Notes under the pieces: generated by a model
What the model was told of the DNA's origin: nothing
The model's database searches: none
The model's input: only the letters and a program-made list of their open reading frames with translations
In this document: one piece after another, positions 17,010-25,721 of the stretch
Layout: the number at the start of each line of letters is the position of its first letter
Numbering within the stretch: the stretch's first letter is position 1
Program-made: the position numbers and the translations under genes
Assembly: GCA_947466425.1 (NCBI GenBank)
Contig: CANIBZ010000003.1
Span: forward strand, 1-64,000
Length of the DNA stretch: 64,000 nucleotides
Source of the DNA: Flavobacteriales bacterium
GTDB lineage: Bacteria; Bacteroidota; Bacteroidia; Flavobacteriales_D; Sanyastnellaceae
Direction: 5' to 3'

Positions 17010-18215
17010 ATGAAACCCATTCCTTTTTCTCCGCCTCGTATCGATGAAAAGACAATTGAAGCGGTAACCGCAGTTTTGCGTTCAGGTTGGATTACAACCG
17101 GTCCGCAGACAAGAGCTTTTGAAAACGACATTCAGCAGTATTGCGAGTCGGGACCTGTCTTGTGTTTGAACTCGTGGACGAATGCCGTGGAGATGGTGTT
17201 GTATTGGTTTGGAATTGGTCCGGGCGATGAAGTAATTGTTCCGGCATACACCTACGCGGCTACAGCGAATGTGGTTGTGCATTTGGGAGCAACCCCTGTT
17301 ATGGTCGATTGCGCGCCGAATTCAGCGCACATGGATATTGAGAAAGTGGCAGCCGCCATGACCGAAAGAACCAAGGCTATCATGCCTGTAGACGTTGGTG
17401 GATTGCCCGTCGATTACGATGCCTACATGGAATTGGCGAAGAGTTATTCTAAGAAATTTGAATGGAAACCGAAAAGCAAGCCGCAAGAAAAATTTGGAAG
17501 ACCCTTGGTTGTTTCAGATGCAGCGCACTCTTTTGGTTCTTTGTATAAAGGGAAAAGAGTAGGGAACCAGACCGATGTTGCTGGATTTTCTTTTCATGCC
17601 GTGAAGAACCTTACCACAGCAGAAGGTGGAGCCATTGCCTTGAATTTTCAGAATGAAATTATTTCTGAAAAAATTCGTCAAGAAATTTATACCAAATCGC
17701 TTCACGGACAATCGAAAGATGCGATTTCAAAAATGCAACCGGGTAACTGGCGTTACGACATTGTTGAAGCTGGATACAAATGCAACATGACCGACATTCA
17801 TGCAGCCATCGGCAGAGTAGAGTTGGAGCGCTTTCAAGAAAGTTTAGACAGAAGAAAAGAGATTTGCGAAATTTACAATCGCATTCTTGCAGTCAATAAG
17901 AAGTGCATTCTTCCAACTTTCAAAACAGCTTGGTCAGATTCAAACCACCACTTGTACATGCTTCGCATTAACAAATTCACAGAAGATCAGCGCGACGCTG
18001 TGATTCGCGAGGTTGCTGAGCAGGGTATTTCTTTAAACGTACATTTCCAACCATTACCCTTGTTCACCTTTTACAAGAGTCAAGGCTTTGATATTCACGA
18101 TTTCCCAAATGCCTTTAATTTCTACAAGAACGAAATTTCGTTACCTGTTTATTATGACTTGTCGAATGAAGACGCAGAGCGCGTGGCCAATGCCATTCTG
18201 AAGGCAATCAAATAA
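17010..18215 (+). CDS. DegT/DnrJ/EryC1/StrS sugar aminotransferase
   Basis: 401 residues. PLP-dependent, with the Schiff-base lysine in 'FSFHAVKNLTTAEGG' (~197) and typical 'GPGDEVIVPAYTYAATANVV' and 'YKCNMTDIHAAIGRVE' segments. It would transfer an amino group to a nucleotide-linked ketosugar. It is 5 bases upstream of a sugar-phosphate transferase, so the product is probably loaded onto undecaprenyl phosphate for a surface glycan. A ~30-residue insert around 'KKFEWKPKSKPQEKFGRP' is longer than in its paralogue at 41115. Confidence 0.9.
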   Translation: MKPIPFSPPRIDEKTIEAVTAVLRSGWITTGPQTRAFENDIQQYCESGPVLCLNSWTNAVEMVLYWFGIGPGDEVIVPAYTYAATANVVVHLGATPVMVDCAPNSAHMDIEKVAAAMTERTKAIMPVDVGGLPVDYDAYMELAKSYSKKFEWKPKSKPQEKFGRPLVVSDAAHSFGSLYKGKRVGNQTDVAGFSFHAVKNLTTAEGGAIALNFQNEIISEKIRQEIYTKSLHGQSKDAISKMQPGNWRYDIVEAGYKCNMTDIHAAIGRVELERFQESLDRRKEICEIYNRILAVNKKCILPTFKTAWSDSNHHLYMLRINKFTEDQRDAVIREVAEQGISLNVHFQPLPLFTFYKSQGFDIHDFPNAFNFYKNEISLPVYYDLSNEDAERVANAILKAIK

Positions 18216-18220
18216 GCGAA

Positions 18221-18805
18221 ATGAAGAGATTGTTCGACATTTGCTTCTCGCTTGGACTAATCATTGTATTGTTGCCTTTAGCATTTGTTGTGTCTCTTTG
18301 GATTGTCTTTGATGATTTCGGTTCGCCATTTTTTGTTCAACAACGTGTGGGTTTAGGTGGAAAGAATTTCGGATTGTTGAAGTTCCGCTCCATGCGAAAA
18401 AACGCAGAATCAAAAGGACAGCTTACTGTAGGAATGAAAGACAGTCGCATTACGCGCAGTGGTTATTTTATTCGGAAGTACAAGATCGACGAGCTGCCGC
18501 AATTGGTAAATGTTTTTCTGGGTGAAATGAGCGTCGTAGGTCCACGTCCGGAAGTTCCTAAATACGTTTTGTTGTACAACGAAGCACAACAAAACGTCCT
18601 AAGCATCAAACCCGGCATCACCGACTTCGCAAGCATTGAATACGTTCGTGAAAACGAACTCCTCAGTGCCTCTTCAGACCCCGAGAAAACGTACATCGAA
18701 GAAATCATGCCCGCCAAACTTGAACTCAACCTCAAGTACCTCCGCGAGCAAAGCTTTCTTACCGACATGAAGATTATTCTTCAAACAATAAAAGCGATTC
18801 TTTAA
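18221..18805 (+). CDS. sugar-1-phosphate transferase (PglC/WcaJ type)
   Basis: 194 residues, the small monotopic phosphoglycosyl-transferase form: one N-terminal membrane segment ('ICFSLGLIIVLLPLAFVVSL') followed by the catalytic core 'KFRSMRKNAE', 'RKYKIDELPQLVNVFLGEMS' and 'VVGPRPEVP'. It moves a sugar phosphate from a nucleotide sugar to polyprenyl phosphate at the inner membrane, starting glycan assembly. In an operon with the DegT gene. Its stop abuts the stop of the convergent gene (TAA|TTA). Confidence 0.92.
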   Translation: MKRLFDICFSLGLIIVLLPLAFVVSLWIVFDDFGSPFFVQQRVGLGGKNFGLLKFRSMRKNAESKGQLTVGMKDSRITRSGYFIRKYKIDELPQLVNVFLGEMSVVGPRPEVPKYVLLYNEAQQNVLSIKPGITDFASIEYVRENELLSASSDPEKTYIEEIMPAKLELNLKYLREQSFLTDMKIILQTIKAIL

Positions 18806-19996
18806 TTATTTAGCGGCATTCATAGAAGCAAGGATTATCGCAACGCCATCAGCCGCCTCCTCCATGGTAATCGTCAACGGTGGCGCAATACGGAAACTCC
18901 ACGGACAAGACAAGAACCAAAAACTCAAGAGTCCGTTTCTTAAATTTTCTTCAACCACTTGCTGAACCATTTCAGCACTCTCCATGTCAATGGCGAAGAA
19001 CAATCCCTTTCTTCGAATTTCGATAACGTTGGGATGCTGACTTAATTTTTCTTCAATGAATTGTCCAATTTTCTCGGCGTGATTCAATAATTCTTCGTTG
19101 TGTATTTGTTCGAGGAATGCATGCACTGCTGCGCAAGCAACCGGGTGACCAGCAAAGGTGCTAATGTGTCCAAGGAACGGATTGTGTGAAAGCTCGCGCA
19201 TGTTCTCTTGCGAGGAAACCAAGCAGCCTATAGGCATTCCTCCGCCTAAAGCTTTTCCGAGCGTAATAGCGTGAGGAACCACGCCGAAGTGTTCGAATGC
19301 GAACACTTTCCCGGTGCGCCCCATACCGCATTGAATTTCATCGAACACGAGCAGCGCACCCACTTCTTCGCATTTCTTCTTCAACGCATGCAAATACATT
19401 TCATTCGGAATACGCACACCTGCGTCTCCTTGAATGGTTTCAAGAATAACACCCGCAGTTTTTTCTGTAATGAAATCGAGGTCTTCCCAGTTGTTCAATC
19501 GAATGAAGTGTACACCGGGCATGAGCGGACGGAAGTTCTGCTTCTTCACTTCATTCGCACTAATGGCCATTGAGCCCGTCGTACTTCCATGATATGAACC
19601 CACGAACGAAACAATTTCTTTTCTTCCAGTAACGCGCTTCACCAGCTTAATGGCCGCTTCATTTGCTTCCGTTCCGCTGTTCACGAAATAGCAGCAGTTC
19701 AATTCGGAAGGAAGCAATTTCAATAAACTCTGCGCAGCATTGTCCTGCGCCTCTTGAATAAATTCACCATACACCATCGTGTGCAAGTGCTTATCTACCT
19801 GCTTATGAATAGCCTCGCGAATGCGCGCATTTCCATGACCCAGATTACTCACTCCAACACCACTCACAAAATCCATAATCCGCGAACCGTCTTTCTTGTA
19901 CACATACAATCCCTCTGCACGCTCCACCTCAATTCCCAACGGAAACGGCGTCGTCTGCGCTAACCCCTTCTCAAAAAAAATATTCGATTCGCTCAT
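18806..19996 (-). CDS. class III aminotransferase (acetylornithine/ornithine type)
   Basis: 396 residues, fold type I PLP enzyme. 'NSGTEANEAAIKLVKRVTGR' binds the cofactor phosphate, 'VFDEIQCGMGRTGK' holds the conserved Asp, and the lysine is in 'ITLGKALGGGMPIG' (~249). Best match by memory is the aspartate/acetylornithine aminotransferase subgroup, so a role in arginine, ornithine or lysine-type amino acid metabolism is likely; the substrate is not decided. The gene is monocistronic as far as can be seen, converging head-on with the PGT gene. Confidence 0.85.
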   Translation of the reverse strand: MSESNIFFEKGLAQTTPFPLGIEVERAEGLYVYKKDGSRIMDFVSGVGVSNLGHGNARIREAIHKQVDKHLHTMVYGEFIQEAQDNAAQSLLKLLPSELNCCYFVNSGTEANEAAIKLVKRVTGRKEIVSFVGSYHGSTTGSMAISANEVKKQNFRPLMPGVHFIRLNNWEDLDFITEKTAGVILETIQGDAGVRIPNEMYLHALKKKCEEVGALLVFDEIQCGMGRTGKVFAFEHFGVVPHAITLGKALGGGMPIGCLVSSQENMRELSHNPFLGHISTFAGHPVACAAVHAFLEQIHNEELLNHAEKIGQFIEEKLSQHPNVIEIRRKGLFFAIDMESAEMVQQVVEENLRNGLLSFWFLSCPWSFRIAPPLTITMEEAADGVAIILASMNAAK

Positions 19997-20001
19997 ATTT
20001 T

Positions 20002-20086
20002 ATCTTCCCTTTTCTTACCCTTTCTTAACTTCTCTTACCTTTTTTCAAATCTTCCCTTTTCTTACCCTTTCTTAACTTCTCTTACC
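20002..20086. repeat. 38-bp direct repeat, polypyrimidine, two copies
   Basis: The sequence ATCTTCCCTTTTCTTACCCT… is repeated exactly for 38 bases at 20002-20039 and 20049-20086 (period 47). Read on the other strand it resembles the polypurine repeat at 6656-6699 (GTTAAGAAAnGGTAAGA). It lies between the aminotransferase start and the GH92 stop. Confidence 0.85.
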
Positions 20087-20096
20087 CTCGTCTTCA

Positions 20097-20151
20097 GACA
20101 TTCGTGGCTCCGCCACATTCGTCCTTGGGACATTCGTGGCTCCGCCACATT
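20097..20151. repeat. 23-bp direct repeat with hairpin core, two copies
   Basis: GACATTCGTGGCTCCGCCAC followed by ATT occurs at 20097-20119 and 20129-20151. Each copy contains GTGGC-tcc-GCCAC, a short hairpin, and shares GGCTCCGCCA with the array at 14256. Placed just after the GH92 stop, it may serve as transcription end or mRNA stabiliser. Confidence 0.8.
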
Positions 20152-20156
20152 TGTTG

Positions 20157-23087
20157 TTATTCAATAATGATTTCATCAAGAAAGACCCACGGCTTCCCGC
20201 CAACACCCAAATGCCATTCAGGAATTTTATCGAACGCCGGAACCGCAATACACTTCACATATTTCACTGCGTTCACATCGCCTTTGTAATTCTTGTCGAA
20301 GGTAGCAGTGTACTCATGCATCTGCGGACCTTCAACCCGTTGCTGTGAAGTGTAGTCTTGCGAATACACTTCGTTGTAAGACTTTCCATCTTTACTTACG
20401 AAGTATTTCACGTTAGACGGAAACCAGATCCACGGACGAATATCTTGATAAGCAGAAAGCGAAATCTTTTTAATGTTGGTTGGATTTTTCAATTCAATCA
20501 CACATTCCATTTTACCATTGTATCCCTGCCACACACCCGTTCTGAAATCGAGTTTACCACGAATTCCATCGATAAGCGCATCATTCCCACCGGCAGTGTA
20601 TTGCGCGTCGTAGTTGCCCACTTCCTTCATCACTAAATTTCCGGAGCGCTTGTAGAACGTTGCTTCAATCCACGGACTGTCAATTTCTTTATCCGAACCG
20701 GCCAATCCTTTTACCAGTATGGTACATGTTTTTGTAATCTTAAACGGCTCGGAATAGAAGAATCCTTTTTTCTTTATTCCTCCTTCTTCCATTATTTCAA
20801 CTTTAATTTTAGAAGCACTATTCAAACAAGAAATGGAAATCATCTGCTCGCCAACAAAAGCTCTGTTTGGCGCGGTAATGATAGGCGCAGGAACAATCTT
20901 TTTCTCATTGTAAATGCCAAGTGGAAATGGCGATGGATAGCCTTGACTCCGCGTGTCAAATTCCGACATGGGTTCATAATCTTGCCACCATCCAGTGTTG
21001 TCGCCTGGACAAATCGGATAAGTGTTCCAAGCACTCACAACATACCATGCCGACATCTGTCCGCAGTCTTCGTTTCCGCAAAGTCCATCTGGAGTAGGAG
21101 AGTAAAGCGTCTTCATAATGCTATCGCGATACATGTGCAGCTTATCACGATTCACATAAGCGTACAAATACGCCATATGATGACTCGGTTCGTTGCCCTG
21201 CGCGTATTGCCCAATGAGTCCTGTAATATCGGCTTGCTCTCTTCCAGTTGTTTGCGTGGGTGCGTTGAAGAGCTTGTCCAATTCCGCTTCGAATTCTTTT
21301 TTTCCACCCATCAATTCCATTAACTCAGGAATGGCGTGTGGCGCGAAAAAACGATACTGCCAAGCGTTCGCTTCGGTGTAATGGAAGTTCACTTGATACG
21401 GATCGAAAGGTGTTGCGAAGCCGCCATTCACACGAGCACGCATGAATTTCGTTTCCGGATCGAAAACGTTTTTCCAGTTCTGAGAACGAACGGCATATTG
21501 TTGCGCAACCGCTTTATCACCTATCATTTCAGCATAGCGTGAAATGCAGAAATCGTCATACGCAAACTCCAATGTCTTACTCACGCTTTCGCTGAACTCA
21601 TCGCCGGGAACATATCCATATTTTACATAGGCTTTCTTTTCATCTTGGGGACCATTGCTTGTCGCAATCATGGCTTCCAACATTTTCAATTCATCCTCAT
21701 GCGTTTTGAAACGAATACCTTGTTGATAGGCTTCTGCAACGACTGGTACACTGTGGTAACCAATCATGCAATACGTTTCATTTCCCGCCAATTCCCAAAC
21801 AGGTAATTCACCACGCTCTTTATACATTTCTAAAAAAGTCTTCATCCAATCTTGTGTGCGTTCAGGTTCGAGTTTGCACATCATGGGATGGTAGGCGCGG
21901 AACGTATCCCAAAGTGAAAACACAGTGTAGCGCGTATATCCTTCTGCCGTATGAATCTTGTTGTCCATGCCTCTGTATCTTCCATCTACATCGCTCCACA
22001 CATTCGGAACGGTGTAACAGTGGTACAAAGAAGTGCGGTAATTTTCAAGACCTTTTCCTTCAGGAAACAAAGTAGGTGCCGGTGCTTTTTCAAAAACTTT
22101 CTGCCACTCTTCTTCAACTTTTTGTTTGTTGTATCTGAAGTCAGCTTTTGGCATTTCAGCATATAAATTTCTTTTGGCGCCTTCTTCATCCACTCCCGAA
22201 ATTCCTACGCGAATAGTCAATTCGTTTTTTTCAGTTGGAAGGAAAAGGAATTGAAAAGCTTGAATCATCTCGTATTCAATGACTGTTTCTCCTTTCTCAT
22301 TGACAGATTTGTTTCGTTGCATCAATTGATCATTCGCAACGAAAGGCTGAGAGAACACGGCGTAGAAATAAGTGTGTTGCTCTGTGGCCCATGCTTCAGA
22401 TACACGGTATCCGCTAATCGCAGTGTCTCCGTAAAAATGCAAATCGTAATACAACAATTTGTCTCTGTGCATGAAGTCTAAAAACAACAAGCAAGAGTCT
22501 CCCGGTTGCATTTTGTATTTGTGCAATCCTGCGTGAGTAGAGGCTGTGAAGCCTGCATCAATGTTGTAATCATCCAGGTGAACTCCGTAGACTCCAGGAC
22601 TTCCGGTCTCTCTTTTATGGGAAAACCTTGAAGCAATCGCATCGCGCCAAAGCGGTTTTTCCTTGGTGTGTCCATTCGTCGGCATGAACAAAATATCACC
22701 GTAATCGGAAACGCCTGTGCCTTGTAAATGCGTGTGCGTAAAGCCATAGATAATGCTGTCGCTGTAATGATATCCACCACAACCGTCCCAACCGTCGAGA
22801 CGGGTATCCGGACTCAATTGCACCATTCCAAACGGAGCCGTTGCTCCAGGAAAAGTATGTCCATGTCCGCCCGTTCCTGTGAACACATTCACATTGAATT
22901 TTTTACTTTGACTATCTTTTACTTCAACATTTGGCACCTGAACCGAATGACTGTTCGGTTTATTCGAAACGGGTGCTGGTTTATAATCCTCCGGACTCTC
23001 ATTGGGTGGAATATGGGCTATGACGCATGATCCAAGGGTTAGGCTGGAAAGAAAAAATGCTGAGAGGTAAAAATGTATTTTTTTCAT
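20157..23087 (-). CDS. GH92 alpha-mannosidase lipoprotein with accessory domains
   Basis: 976 residues from the ATG at 23087, which overlaps the upstream stop (ATGA) and opens the lipoprotein signal (…SLTLGSC); the track's start is 8 codons too early. The N-terminal beta-sandwich begins with the family signature 'GTGGHGHTFPGATAPFGMVQ', followed by the (alpha/alpha)6 catalytic domain ('YTVFSLWDTFRAYHPM', 'GNEDCGQMSAWYV'). After ~residue 740 come a chitobiase-C-terminal/Fn3-like module and an F5/8-type C (discoidin-like) module. GH92 enzymes are calcium-dependent exo-alpha-mannosidases. Likely surface- or periplasm-anchored, taking mannose from N-glycans or mannans. Confidence 0.92.
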   Translation of the reverse strand: MKKIHFYLSAFFLSSLTLGSCVIAHIPPNESPEDYKPAPVSNKPNSHSVQVPNVEVKDSQSKKFNVNVFTGTGGHGHTFPGATAPFGMVQLSPDTRLDGWDGCGGYHYSDSIIYGFTHTHLQGTGVSDYGDILFMPTNGHTKEKPLWRDAIASRFSHKRETGSPGVYGVHLDDYNIDAGFTASTHAGLHKYKMQPGDSCLLFLDFMHRDKLLYYDLHFYGDTAISGYRVSEAWATEQHTYFYAVFSQPFVANDQLMQRNKSVNEKGETVIEYEMIQAFQFLFLPTEKNELTIRVGISGVDEEGAKRNLYAEMPKADFRYNKQKVEEEWQKVFEKAPAPTLFPEGKGLENYRTSLYHCYTVPNVWSDVDGRYRGMDNKIHTAEGYTRYTVFSLWDTFRAYHPMMCKLEPERTQDWMKTFLEMYKERGELPVWELAGNETYCMIGYHSVPVVAEAYQQGIRFKTHEDELKMLEAMIATSNGPQDEKKAYVKYGYVPGDEFSESVSKTLEFAYDDFCISRYAEMIGDKAVAQQYAVRSQNWKNVFDPETKFMRARVNGGFATPFDPYQVNFHYTEANAWQYRFFAPHAIPELMELMGGKKEFEAELDKLFNAPTQTTGREQADITGLIGQYAQGNEPSHHMAYLYAYVNRDKLHMYRDSIMKTLYSPTPDGLCGNEDCGQMSAWYVVSAWNTYPICPGDNTGWWQDYEPMSEFDTRSQGYPSPFPLGIYNEKKIVPAPIITAPNRAFVGEQMISISCLNSASKIKVEIMEEGGIKKKGFFYSEPFKITKTCTILVKGLAGSDKEIDSPWIEATFYKRSGNLVMKEVGNYDAQYTAGGNDALIDGIRGKLDFRTGVWQGYNGKMECVIELKNPTNIKKISLSAYQDIRPWIWFPSNVKYFVSKDGKSYNEVYSQDYTSQQRVEGPQMHEYTATFDKNYKGDVNAVKYVKCIAVPAFDKIPEWHLGVGGKPWVFLDEIIIE

Positions 23088-23551
23088 GGTGCTGTAGTGG
23101 GTGAAACGCAAACCGGACAGTTCATTCGGTCGTGAACGCCGAAATGAAGCACTTGCGGTTTGGCTATTTTAATTTGAGAAAGATAAATTTCTTTTTGTTC
23201 TGGAGTAAGCGCGAGTTCAATATTCAAGTCACGTTCTTCGCGAAGTTTTTTCACAAATTCAGATCGCATGTTCAAATCTTTCAAACGCTCTTCTTCATTA
23301 ACAGAAGGCTGTTCCGCAACTATGCTCATGATTTTTTTCTGATCTTCAATAAGTCCGTGGTAATGAACGAAGATGGAGGGTATTAAAAGTTGTTGCTGTT
23401 CAGAAAGATTTAATTTCGACTCAATTGATTTAATGCGCGCTTGATCTTGCGCAGACAGCATACTAATGTCTACAGATTCTCTTTGCATGGGTTGTGCCCA
23501 TGAGAAAAGAGAAAGTAAACAAAACGAAAGCGCACAAATGAATCGAATCAT
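23084..23551 (-). CDS. small secreted helical (Spy/CpxP-like) protein
   Basis: 155 residues with a signal peptide (…LFSWAQ). The body is helical and charged with 'LNLSEQQQLLIPSIF' and 'LALTPEQKEIYLSQI', the LTxxQ pattern of Spy/CpxP-like proteins. The C-terminus adds 'FGVHDRMNCPVCVS', a CxxC that could bind metal or form a disulfide. Directly coupled to the GH92 gene. Function unknown. Confidence 0.65.
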   Translation of the reverse strand: MIRFICALSFCLLSLFSWAQPMQRESVDISMLSAQDQARIKSIESKLNLSEQQQLLIPSIFVHYHGLIEDQKKIMSIVAEQPSVNEEERLKDLNMRSEFVKKLREERDLNIELALTPEQKEIYLSQIKIAKPQVLHFGVHDRMNCPVCVSPTTAP

Positions 23552-23583
23552 ATTTCAAAAATAGGACAGAAGCAAAGATGTAC

Positions 23584-23591
23584 TACATTTG
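23584..23591 (+). promoter_or_regulatory. -7 element of the cobalamin operon
   Basis: TACATTTG, a perfect TAnnTTTG match about 20-30 bases before the conserved riboswitch core, giving a ~215-base leader. Confidence 0.6.
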
Positions 23592-23599
23592 CCTTGCAT

Positions 23600-23765
23600 T
23601 TGGTCAATGAAGAAGTTTATTGTGAAAAGGGAATCGCGCGAAAATCGCGAACTGTGCCCGCAGCTGTAAAGCTCTCATTCGAAAGAATGAAAACGATTGC
23701 CACTCAAAGCCACTGTGAAAACGGGAAGGCGAGCAACCGAGAGATAAGTCAGAAGACCTGCCAAG
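23600..23765 (+). ncRNA. cobalamin riboswitch
   Basis: All the hallmark blocks are present in order: 'AAAAGGGAATC', 'GTGCCCGCAGCTGTAA', the B12-box type 'AGCCACTG', 'GGGAAGGC', and 'GATAAGTCAGAAGACCTGCC' at the 3' end. It precedes the BtuB-like receptor and BtuG-like lipoprotein genes. Downstream, CCCC(23774)…GGGG(23788) can pair, as can TCGCT(23782)…AGCGA(23795); they overlap and lie just before the AGGA/ATG. The switch therefore likely acts on translation start when adenosyl- or other cobalamin binds. Boundaries are approximate. Confidence 0.93.
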
Positions 23766-23809
23766 TGTATTAACCCCATCATCGCTCGGGGCCAAGCGAG
23801 AACAGGACT

Positions 23810-25708
23810 ATGAATAAAAAACTTTGTGCTGTCTTATTGTTTTTGCCTTTTGTTTTGCATGCGCAAGACTCACTGCCGCATGTTTCCATCATGCCTTTGG
23901 AAATTATTTCAGAGCGCAGCCTGAAAGCAGATGATCTGCATTCGGTCGATTCAATATTACTTCAACGTTCATCTTCTTGCGACATAGCAACAGCACTTCA
24001 ACGTTCGGGTATAGGCATGGTGAATACCTACGGAGCTCCCGGTTCCATTGCTTCCTTTCGTTTAGGTGGAATGAGTTCCAACTACGTGACCGTAGAATTA
24101 AACGGTTCTGTGTTGAATTCGCCTACACTCGGAATGGCAGATCTCTCACTTATACCTTCCTTCTTCATTCAATCAGCATCGCTAGGAGAGCGCAATTTCA
24201 GCGGCTTTCAGCGGAACGTAGGTCTTGCCGCAACGCTTCGTTTGGAGTCGAGCATGGCTACGAAAAATGAAGTCTCCTTCGAAAGCACGGTGACTTCCTT
24301 ACAGAATATTTTTTATGGAATGTCTGTATCAAGGAAACGTGATCAGTGGAAGTGGAACATACGCGCTTTTCAATCGCGGAATGAGAATAAATTCTCTTAC
24401 AGAGATGTTCAGCAATGGGAAGCTCCGCTGGTTCTTCAAACGAACAACAACAACATCTCTCAAGGAGTTCAAAGCAATCTGGTATATCTAGGAAAGAAGA
24501 GAACCCATTACTTCAACACCATGGCAGTTAACCGTTACGCCTTGTTGCCTTCTGTTATGGGTGGGGTAGGTAACTTGAATGCAAATCAACGTGACGATCT
24601 TTTTCAAACGTCATTCTATTGCGAAGGAAAACGAAAAAATGTTTTTTCTTTCTCGCATTTCCAATCGAAGCAAGGCGTTTCGATAATTCTTTCAAATCAA
24701 GAGTATTCAAGCTACGTAGTGTCAAGTCAAATTCAAACGAACCAAGTCAATGCATTTGTAAACGGATCGTTGCAAATGCGCAGAGCATTGTTTCAGTTGA
24801 ACCCTACCGTTGGCTTAACGTCTCTGCAATACCGAGATTGGAACCAAGAAGTAAATTGGAAAGGTGGTTCGTTGTGGGCGTCTTACATTCAAGATTTAGC
24901 CAAAGGGAAATTGAGGTTCGTATCTTGGGTTAAACCCGAATGGCGTTCTGATCGGAAGCCCATTGTTAGTGGTGAGGTAGGAATAGAACTTCCATATAAA
25001 ATGAAAAATGTGAGCTCGCAATTTTCTGTTTCTGGTAGTGTGAAATCGCGCATGCCTTCCGCCAATGACCTGTATTGGATTCAAGGTGGAAATCCCGATT
25101 TGCGCTCGGAACAAGCCAAATGGATTCAGTTTAAATGGGACAACAAGATAAATTTTGAAAGAGGCAAAGCATTGCAATTCCAAATCAATGCAAAGGCAGG
25201 GAACGTTTCAAACTGGATTCAGTGGCAACCACTTCCCGAAGGCATTTGGATCGCGAGTAATTTCAAGTCTGTTTCAATGAAACAAATTGAAGGCGTTGCC
25301 TCATTTAAAATCCCTGTTTCAGCAGGAGAATTATTGTTCACAGAACGAGTAGAACTTACGCATACAACAGCTTCAAATATCGGCAGTCCGGGTGTTTTCG
25401 ATATTGTCTATACTCCTCGCGTGCGCGTTTCTTCTTCCATTCAATATTCAAAGGGAAGTTGGTCTATGTTGTTGACGAACGCCTTTGTTTCAAGTCGATT
25501 TACAGATGAAGGGAACTCTTCTTTTTATGCTTTGCCCGGTTTCAATTTGTTCAATGCTAGCTTGAATAAAGATTGGCAATTCAACAAGAACAATTGGTCG
25601 ACTCAATTCGAAATTCAAAATATCTTAAACACCCAATACCAATGGATACGCGGATACGCCATGCCAGGTAGGGTTTATTCAATAAGTATTAAATTTTTCA
25701 TTCACTAA
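23810..25708 (+). CDS. btuB: BtuB-like TonB-dependent cobalamin receptor
   Basis: 632 residues. Signal peptide (…FVLHAQ), plug domain ('GIGMVNTYGAPGSIASFRLG', ~65-85) and a 22-strand-type barrel with the 'GNPDLRSEQAKWIQ' segment and an aromatic C-terminus (SIKFFIH). Its place directly behind a cobalamin riboswitch, and its linkage to a BtuG-like gene, are the grounds for the cobalamin assignment; sequence alone would only say TonB receptor. Energised by TonB at the outer membrane. Confidence 0.88.
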   Translation: MNKKLCAVLLFLPFVLHAQDSLPHVSIMPLEIISERSLKADDLHSVDSILLQRSSSCDIATALQRSGIGMVNTYGAPGSIASFRLGGMSSNYVTVELNGSVLNSPTLGMADLSLIPSFFIQSASLGERNFSGFQRNVGLAATLRLESSMATKNEVSFESTVTSLQNIFYGMSVSRKRDQWKWNIRAFQSRNENKFSYRDVQQWEAPLVLQTNNNNISQGVQSNLVYLGKKRTHYFNTMAVNRYALLPSVMGGVGNLNANQRDDLFQTSFYCEGKRKNVFSFSHFQSKQGVSIILSNQEYSSYVVSSQIQTNQVNAFVNGSLQMRRALFQLNPTVGLTSLQYRDWNQEVNWKGGSLWASYIQDLAKGKLRFVSWVKPEWRSDRKPIVSGEVGIELPYKMKNVSSQFSVSGSVKSRMPSANDLYWIQGGNPDLRSEQAKWIQFKWDNKINFERGKALQFQINAKAGNVSNWIQWQPLPEGIWIASNFKSVSMKQIEGVASFKIPVSAGELLFTERVELTHTTASNIGSPGVFDIVYTPRVRVSSSIQYSKGSWSMLLTNAFVSSRFTDEGNSSFYALPGFNLFNASLNKDWQFNKNNWSTQFEIQNILNTQYQWIRGYAMPGRVYSISIKFFIH

Positions 25709-25721
25709 AAAATATGGAATC

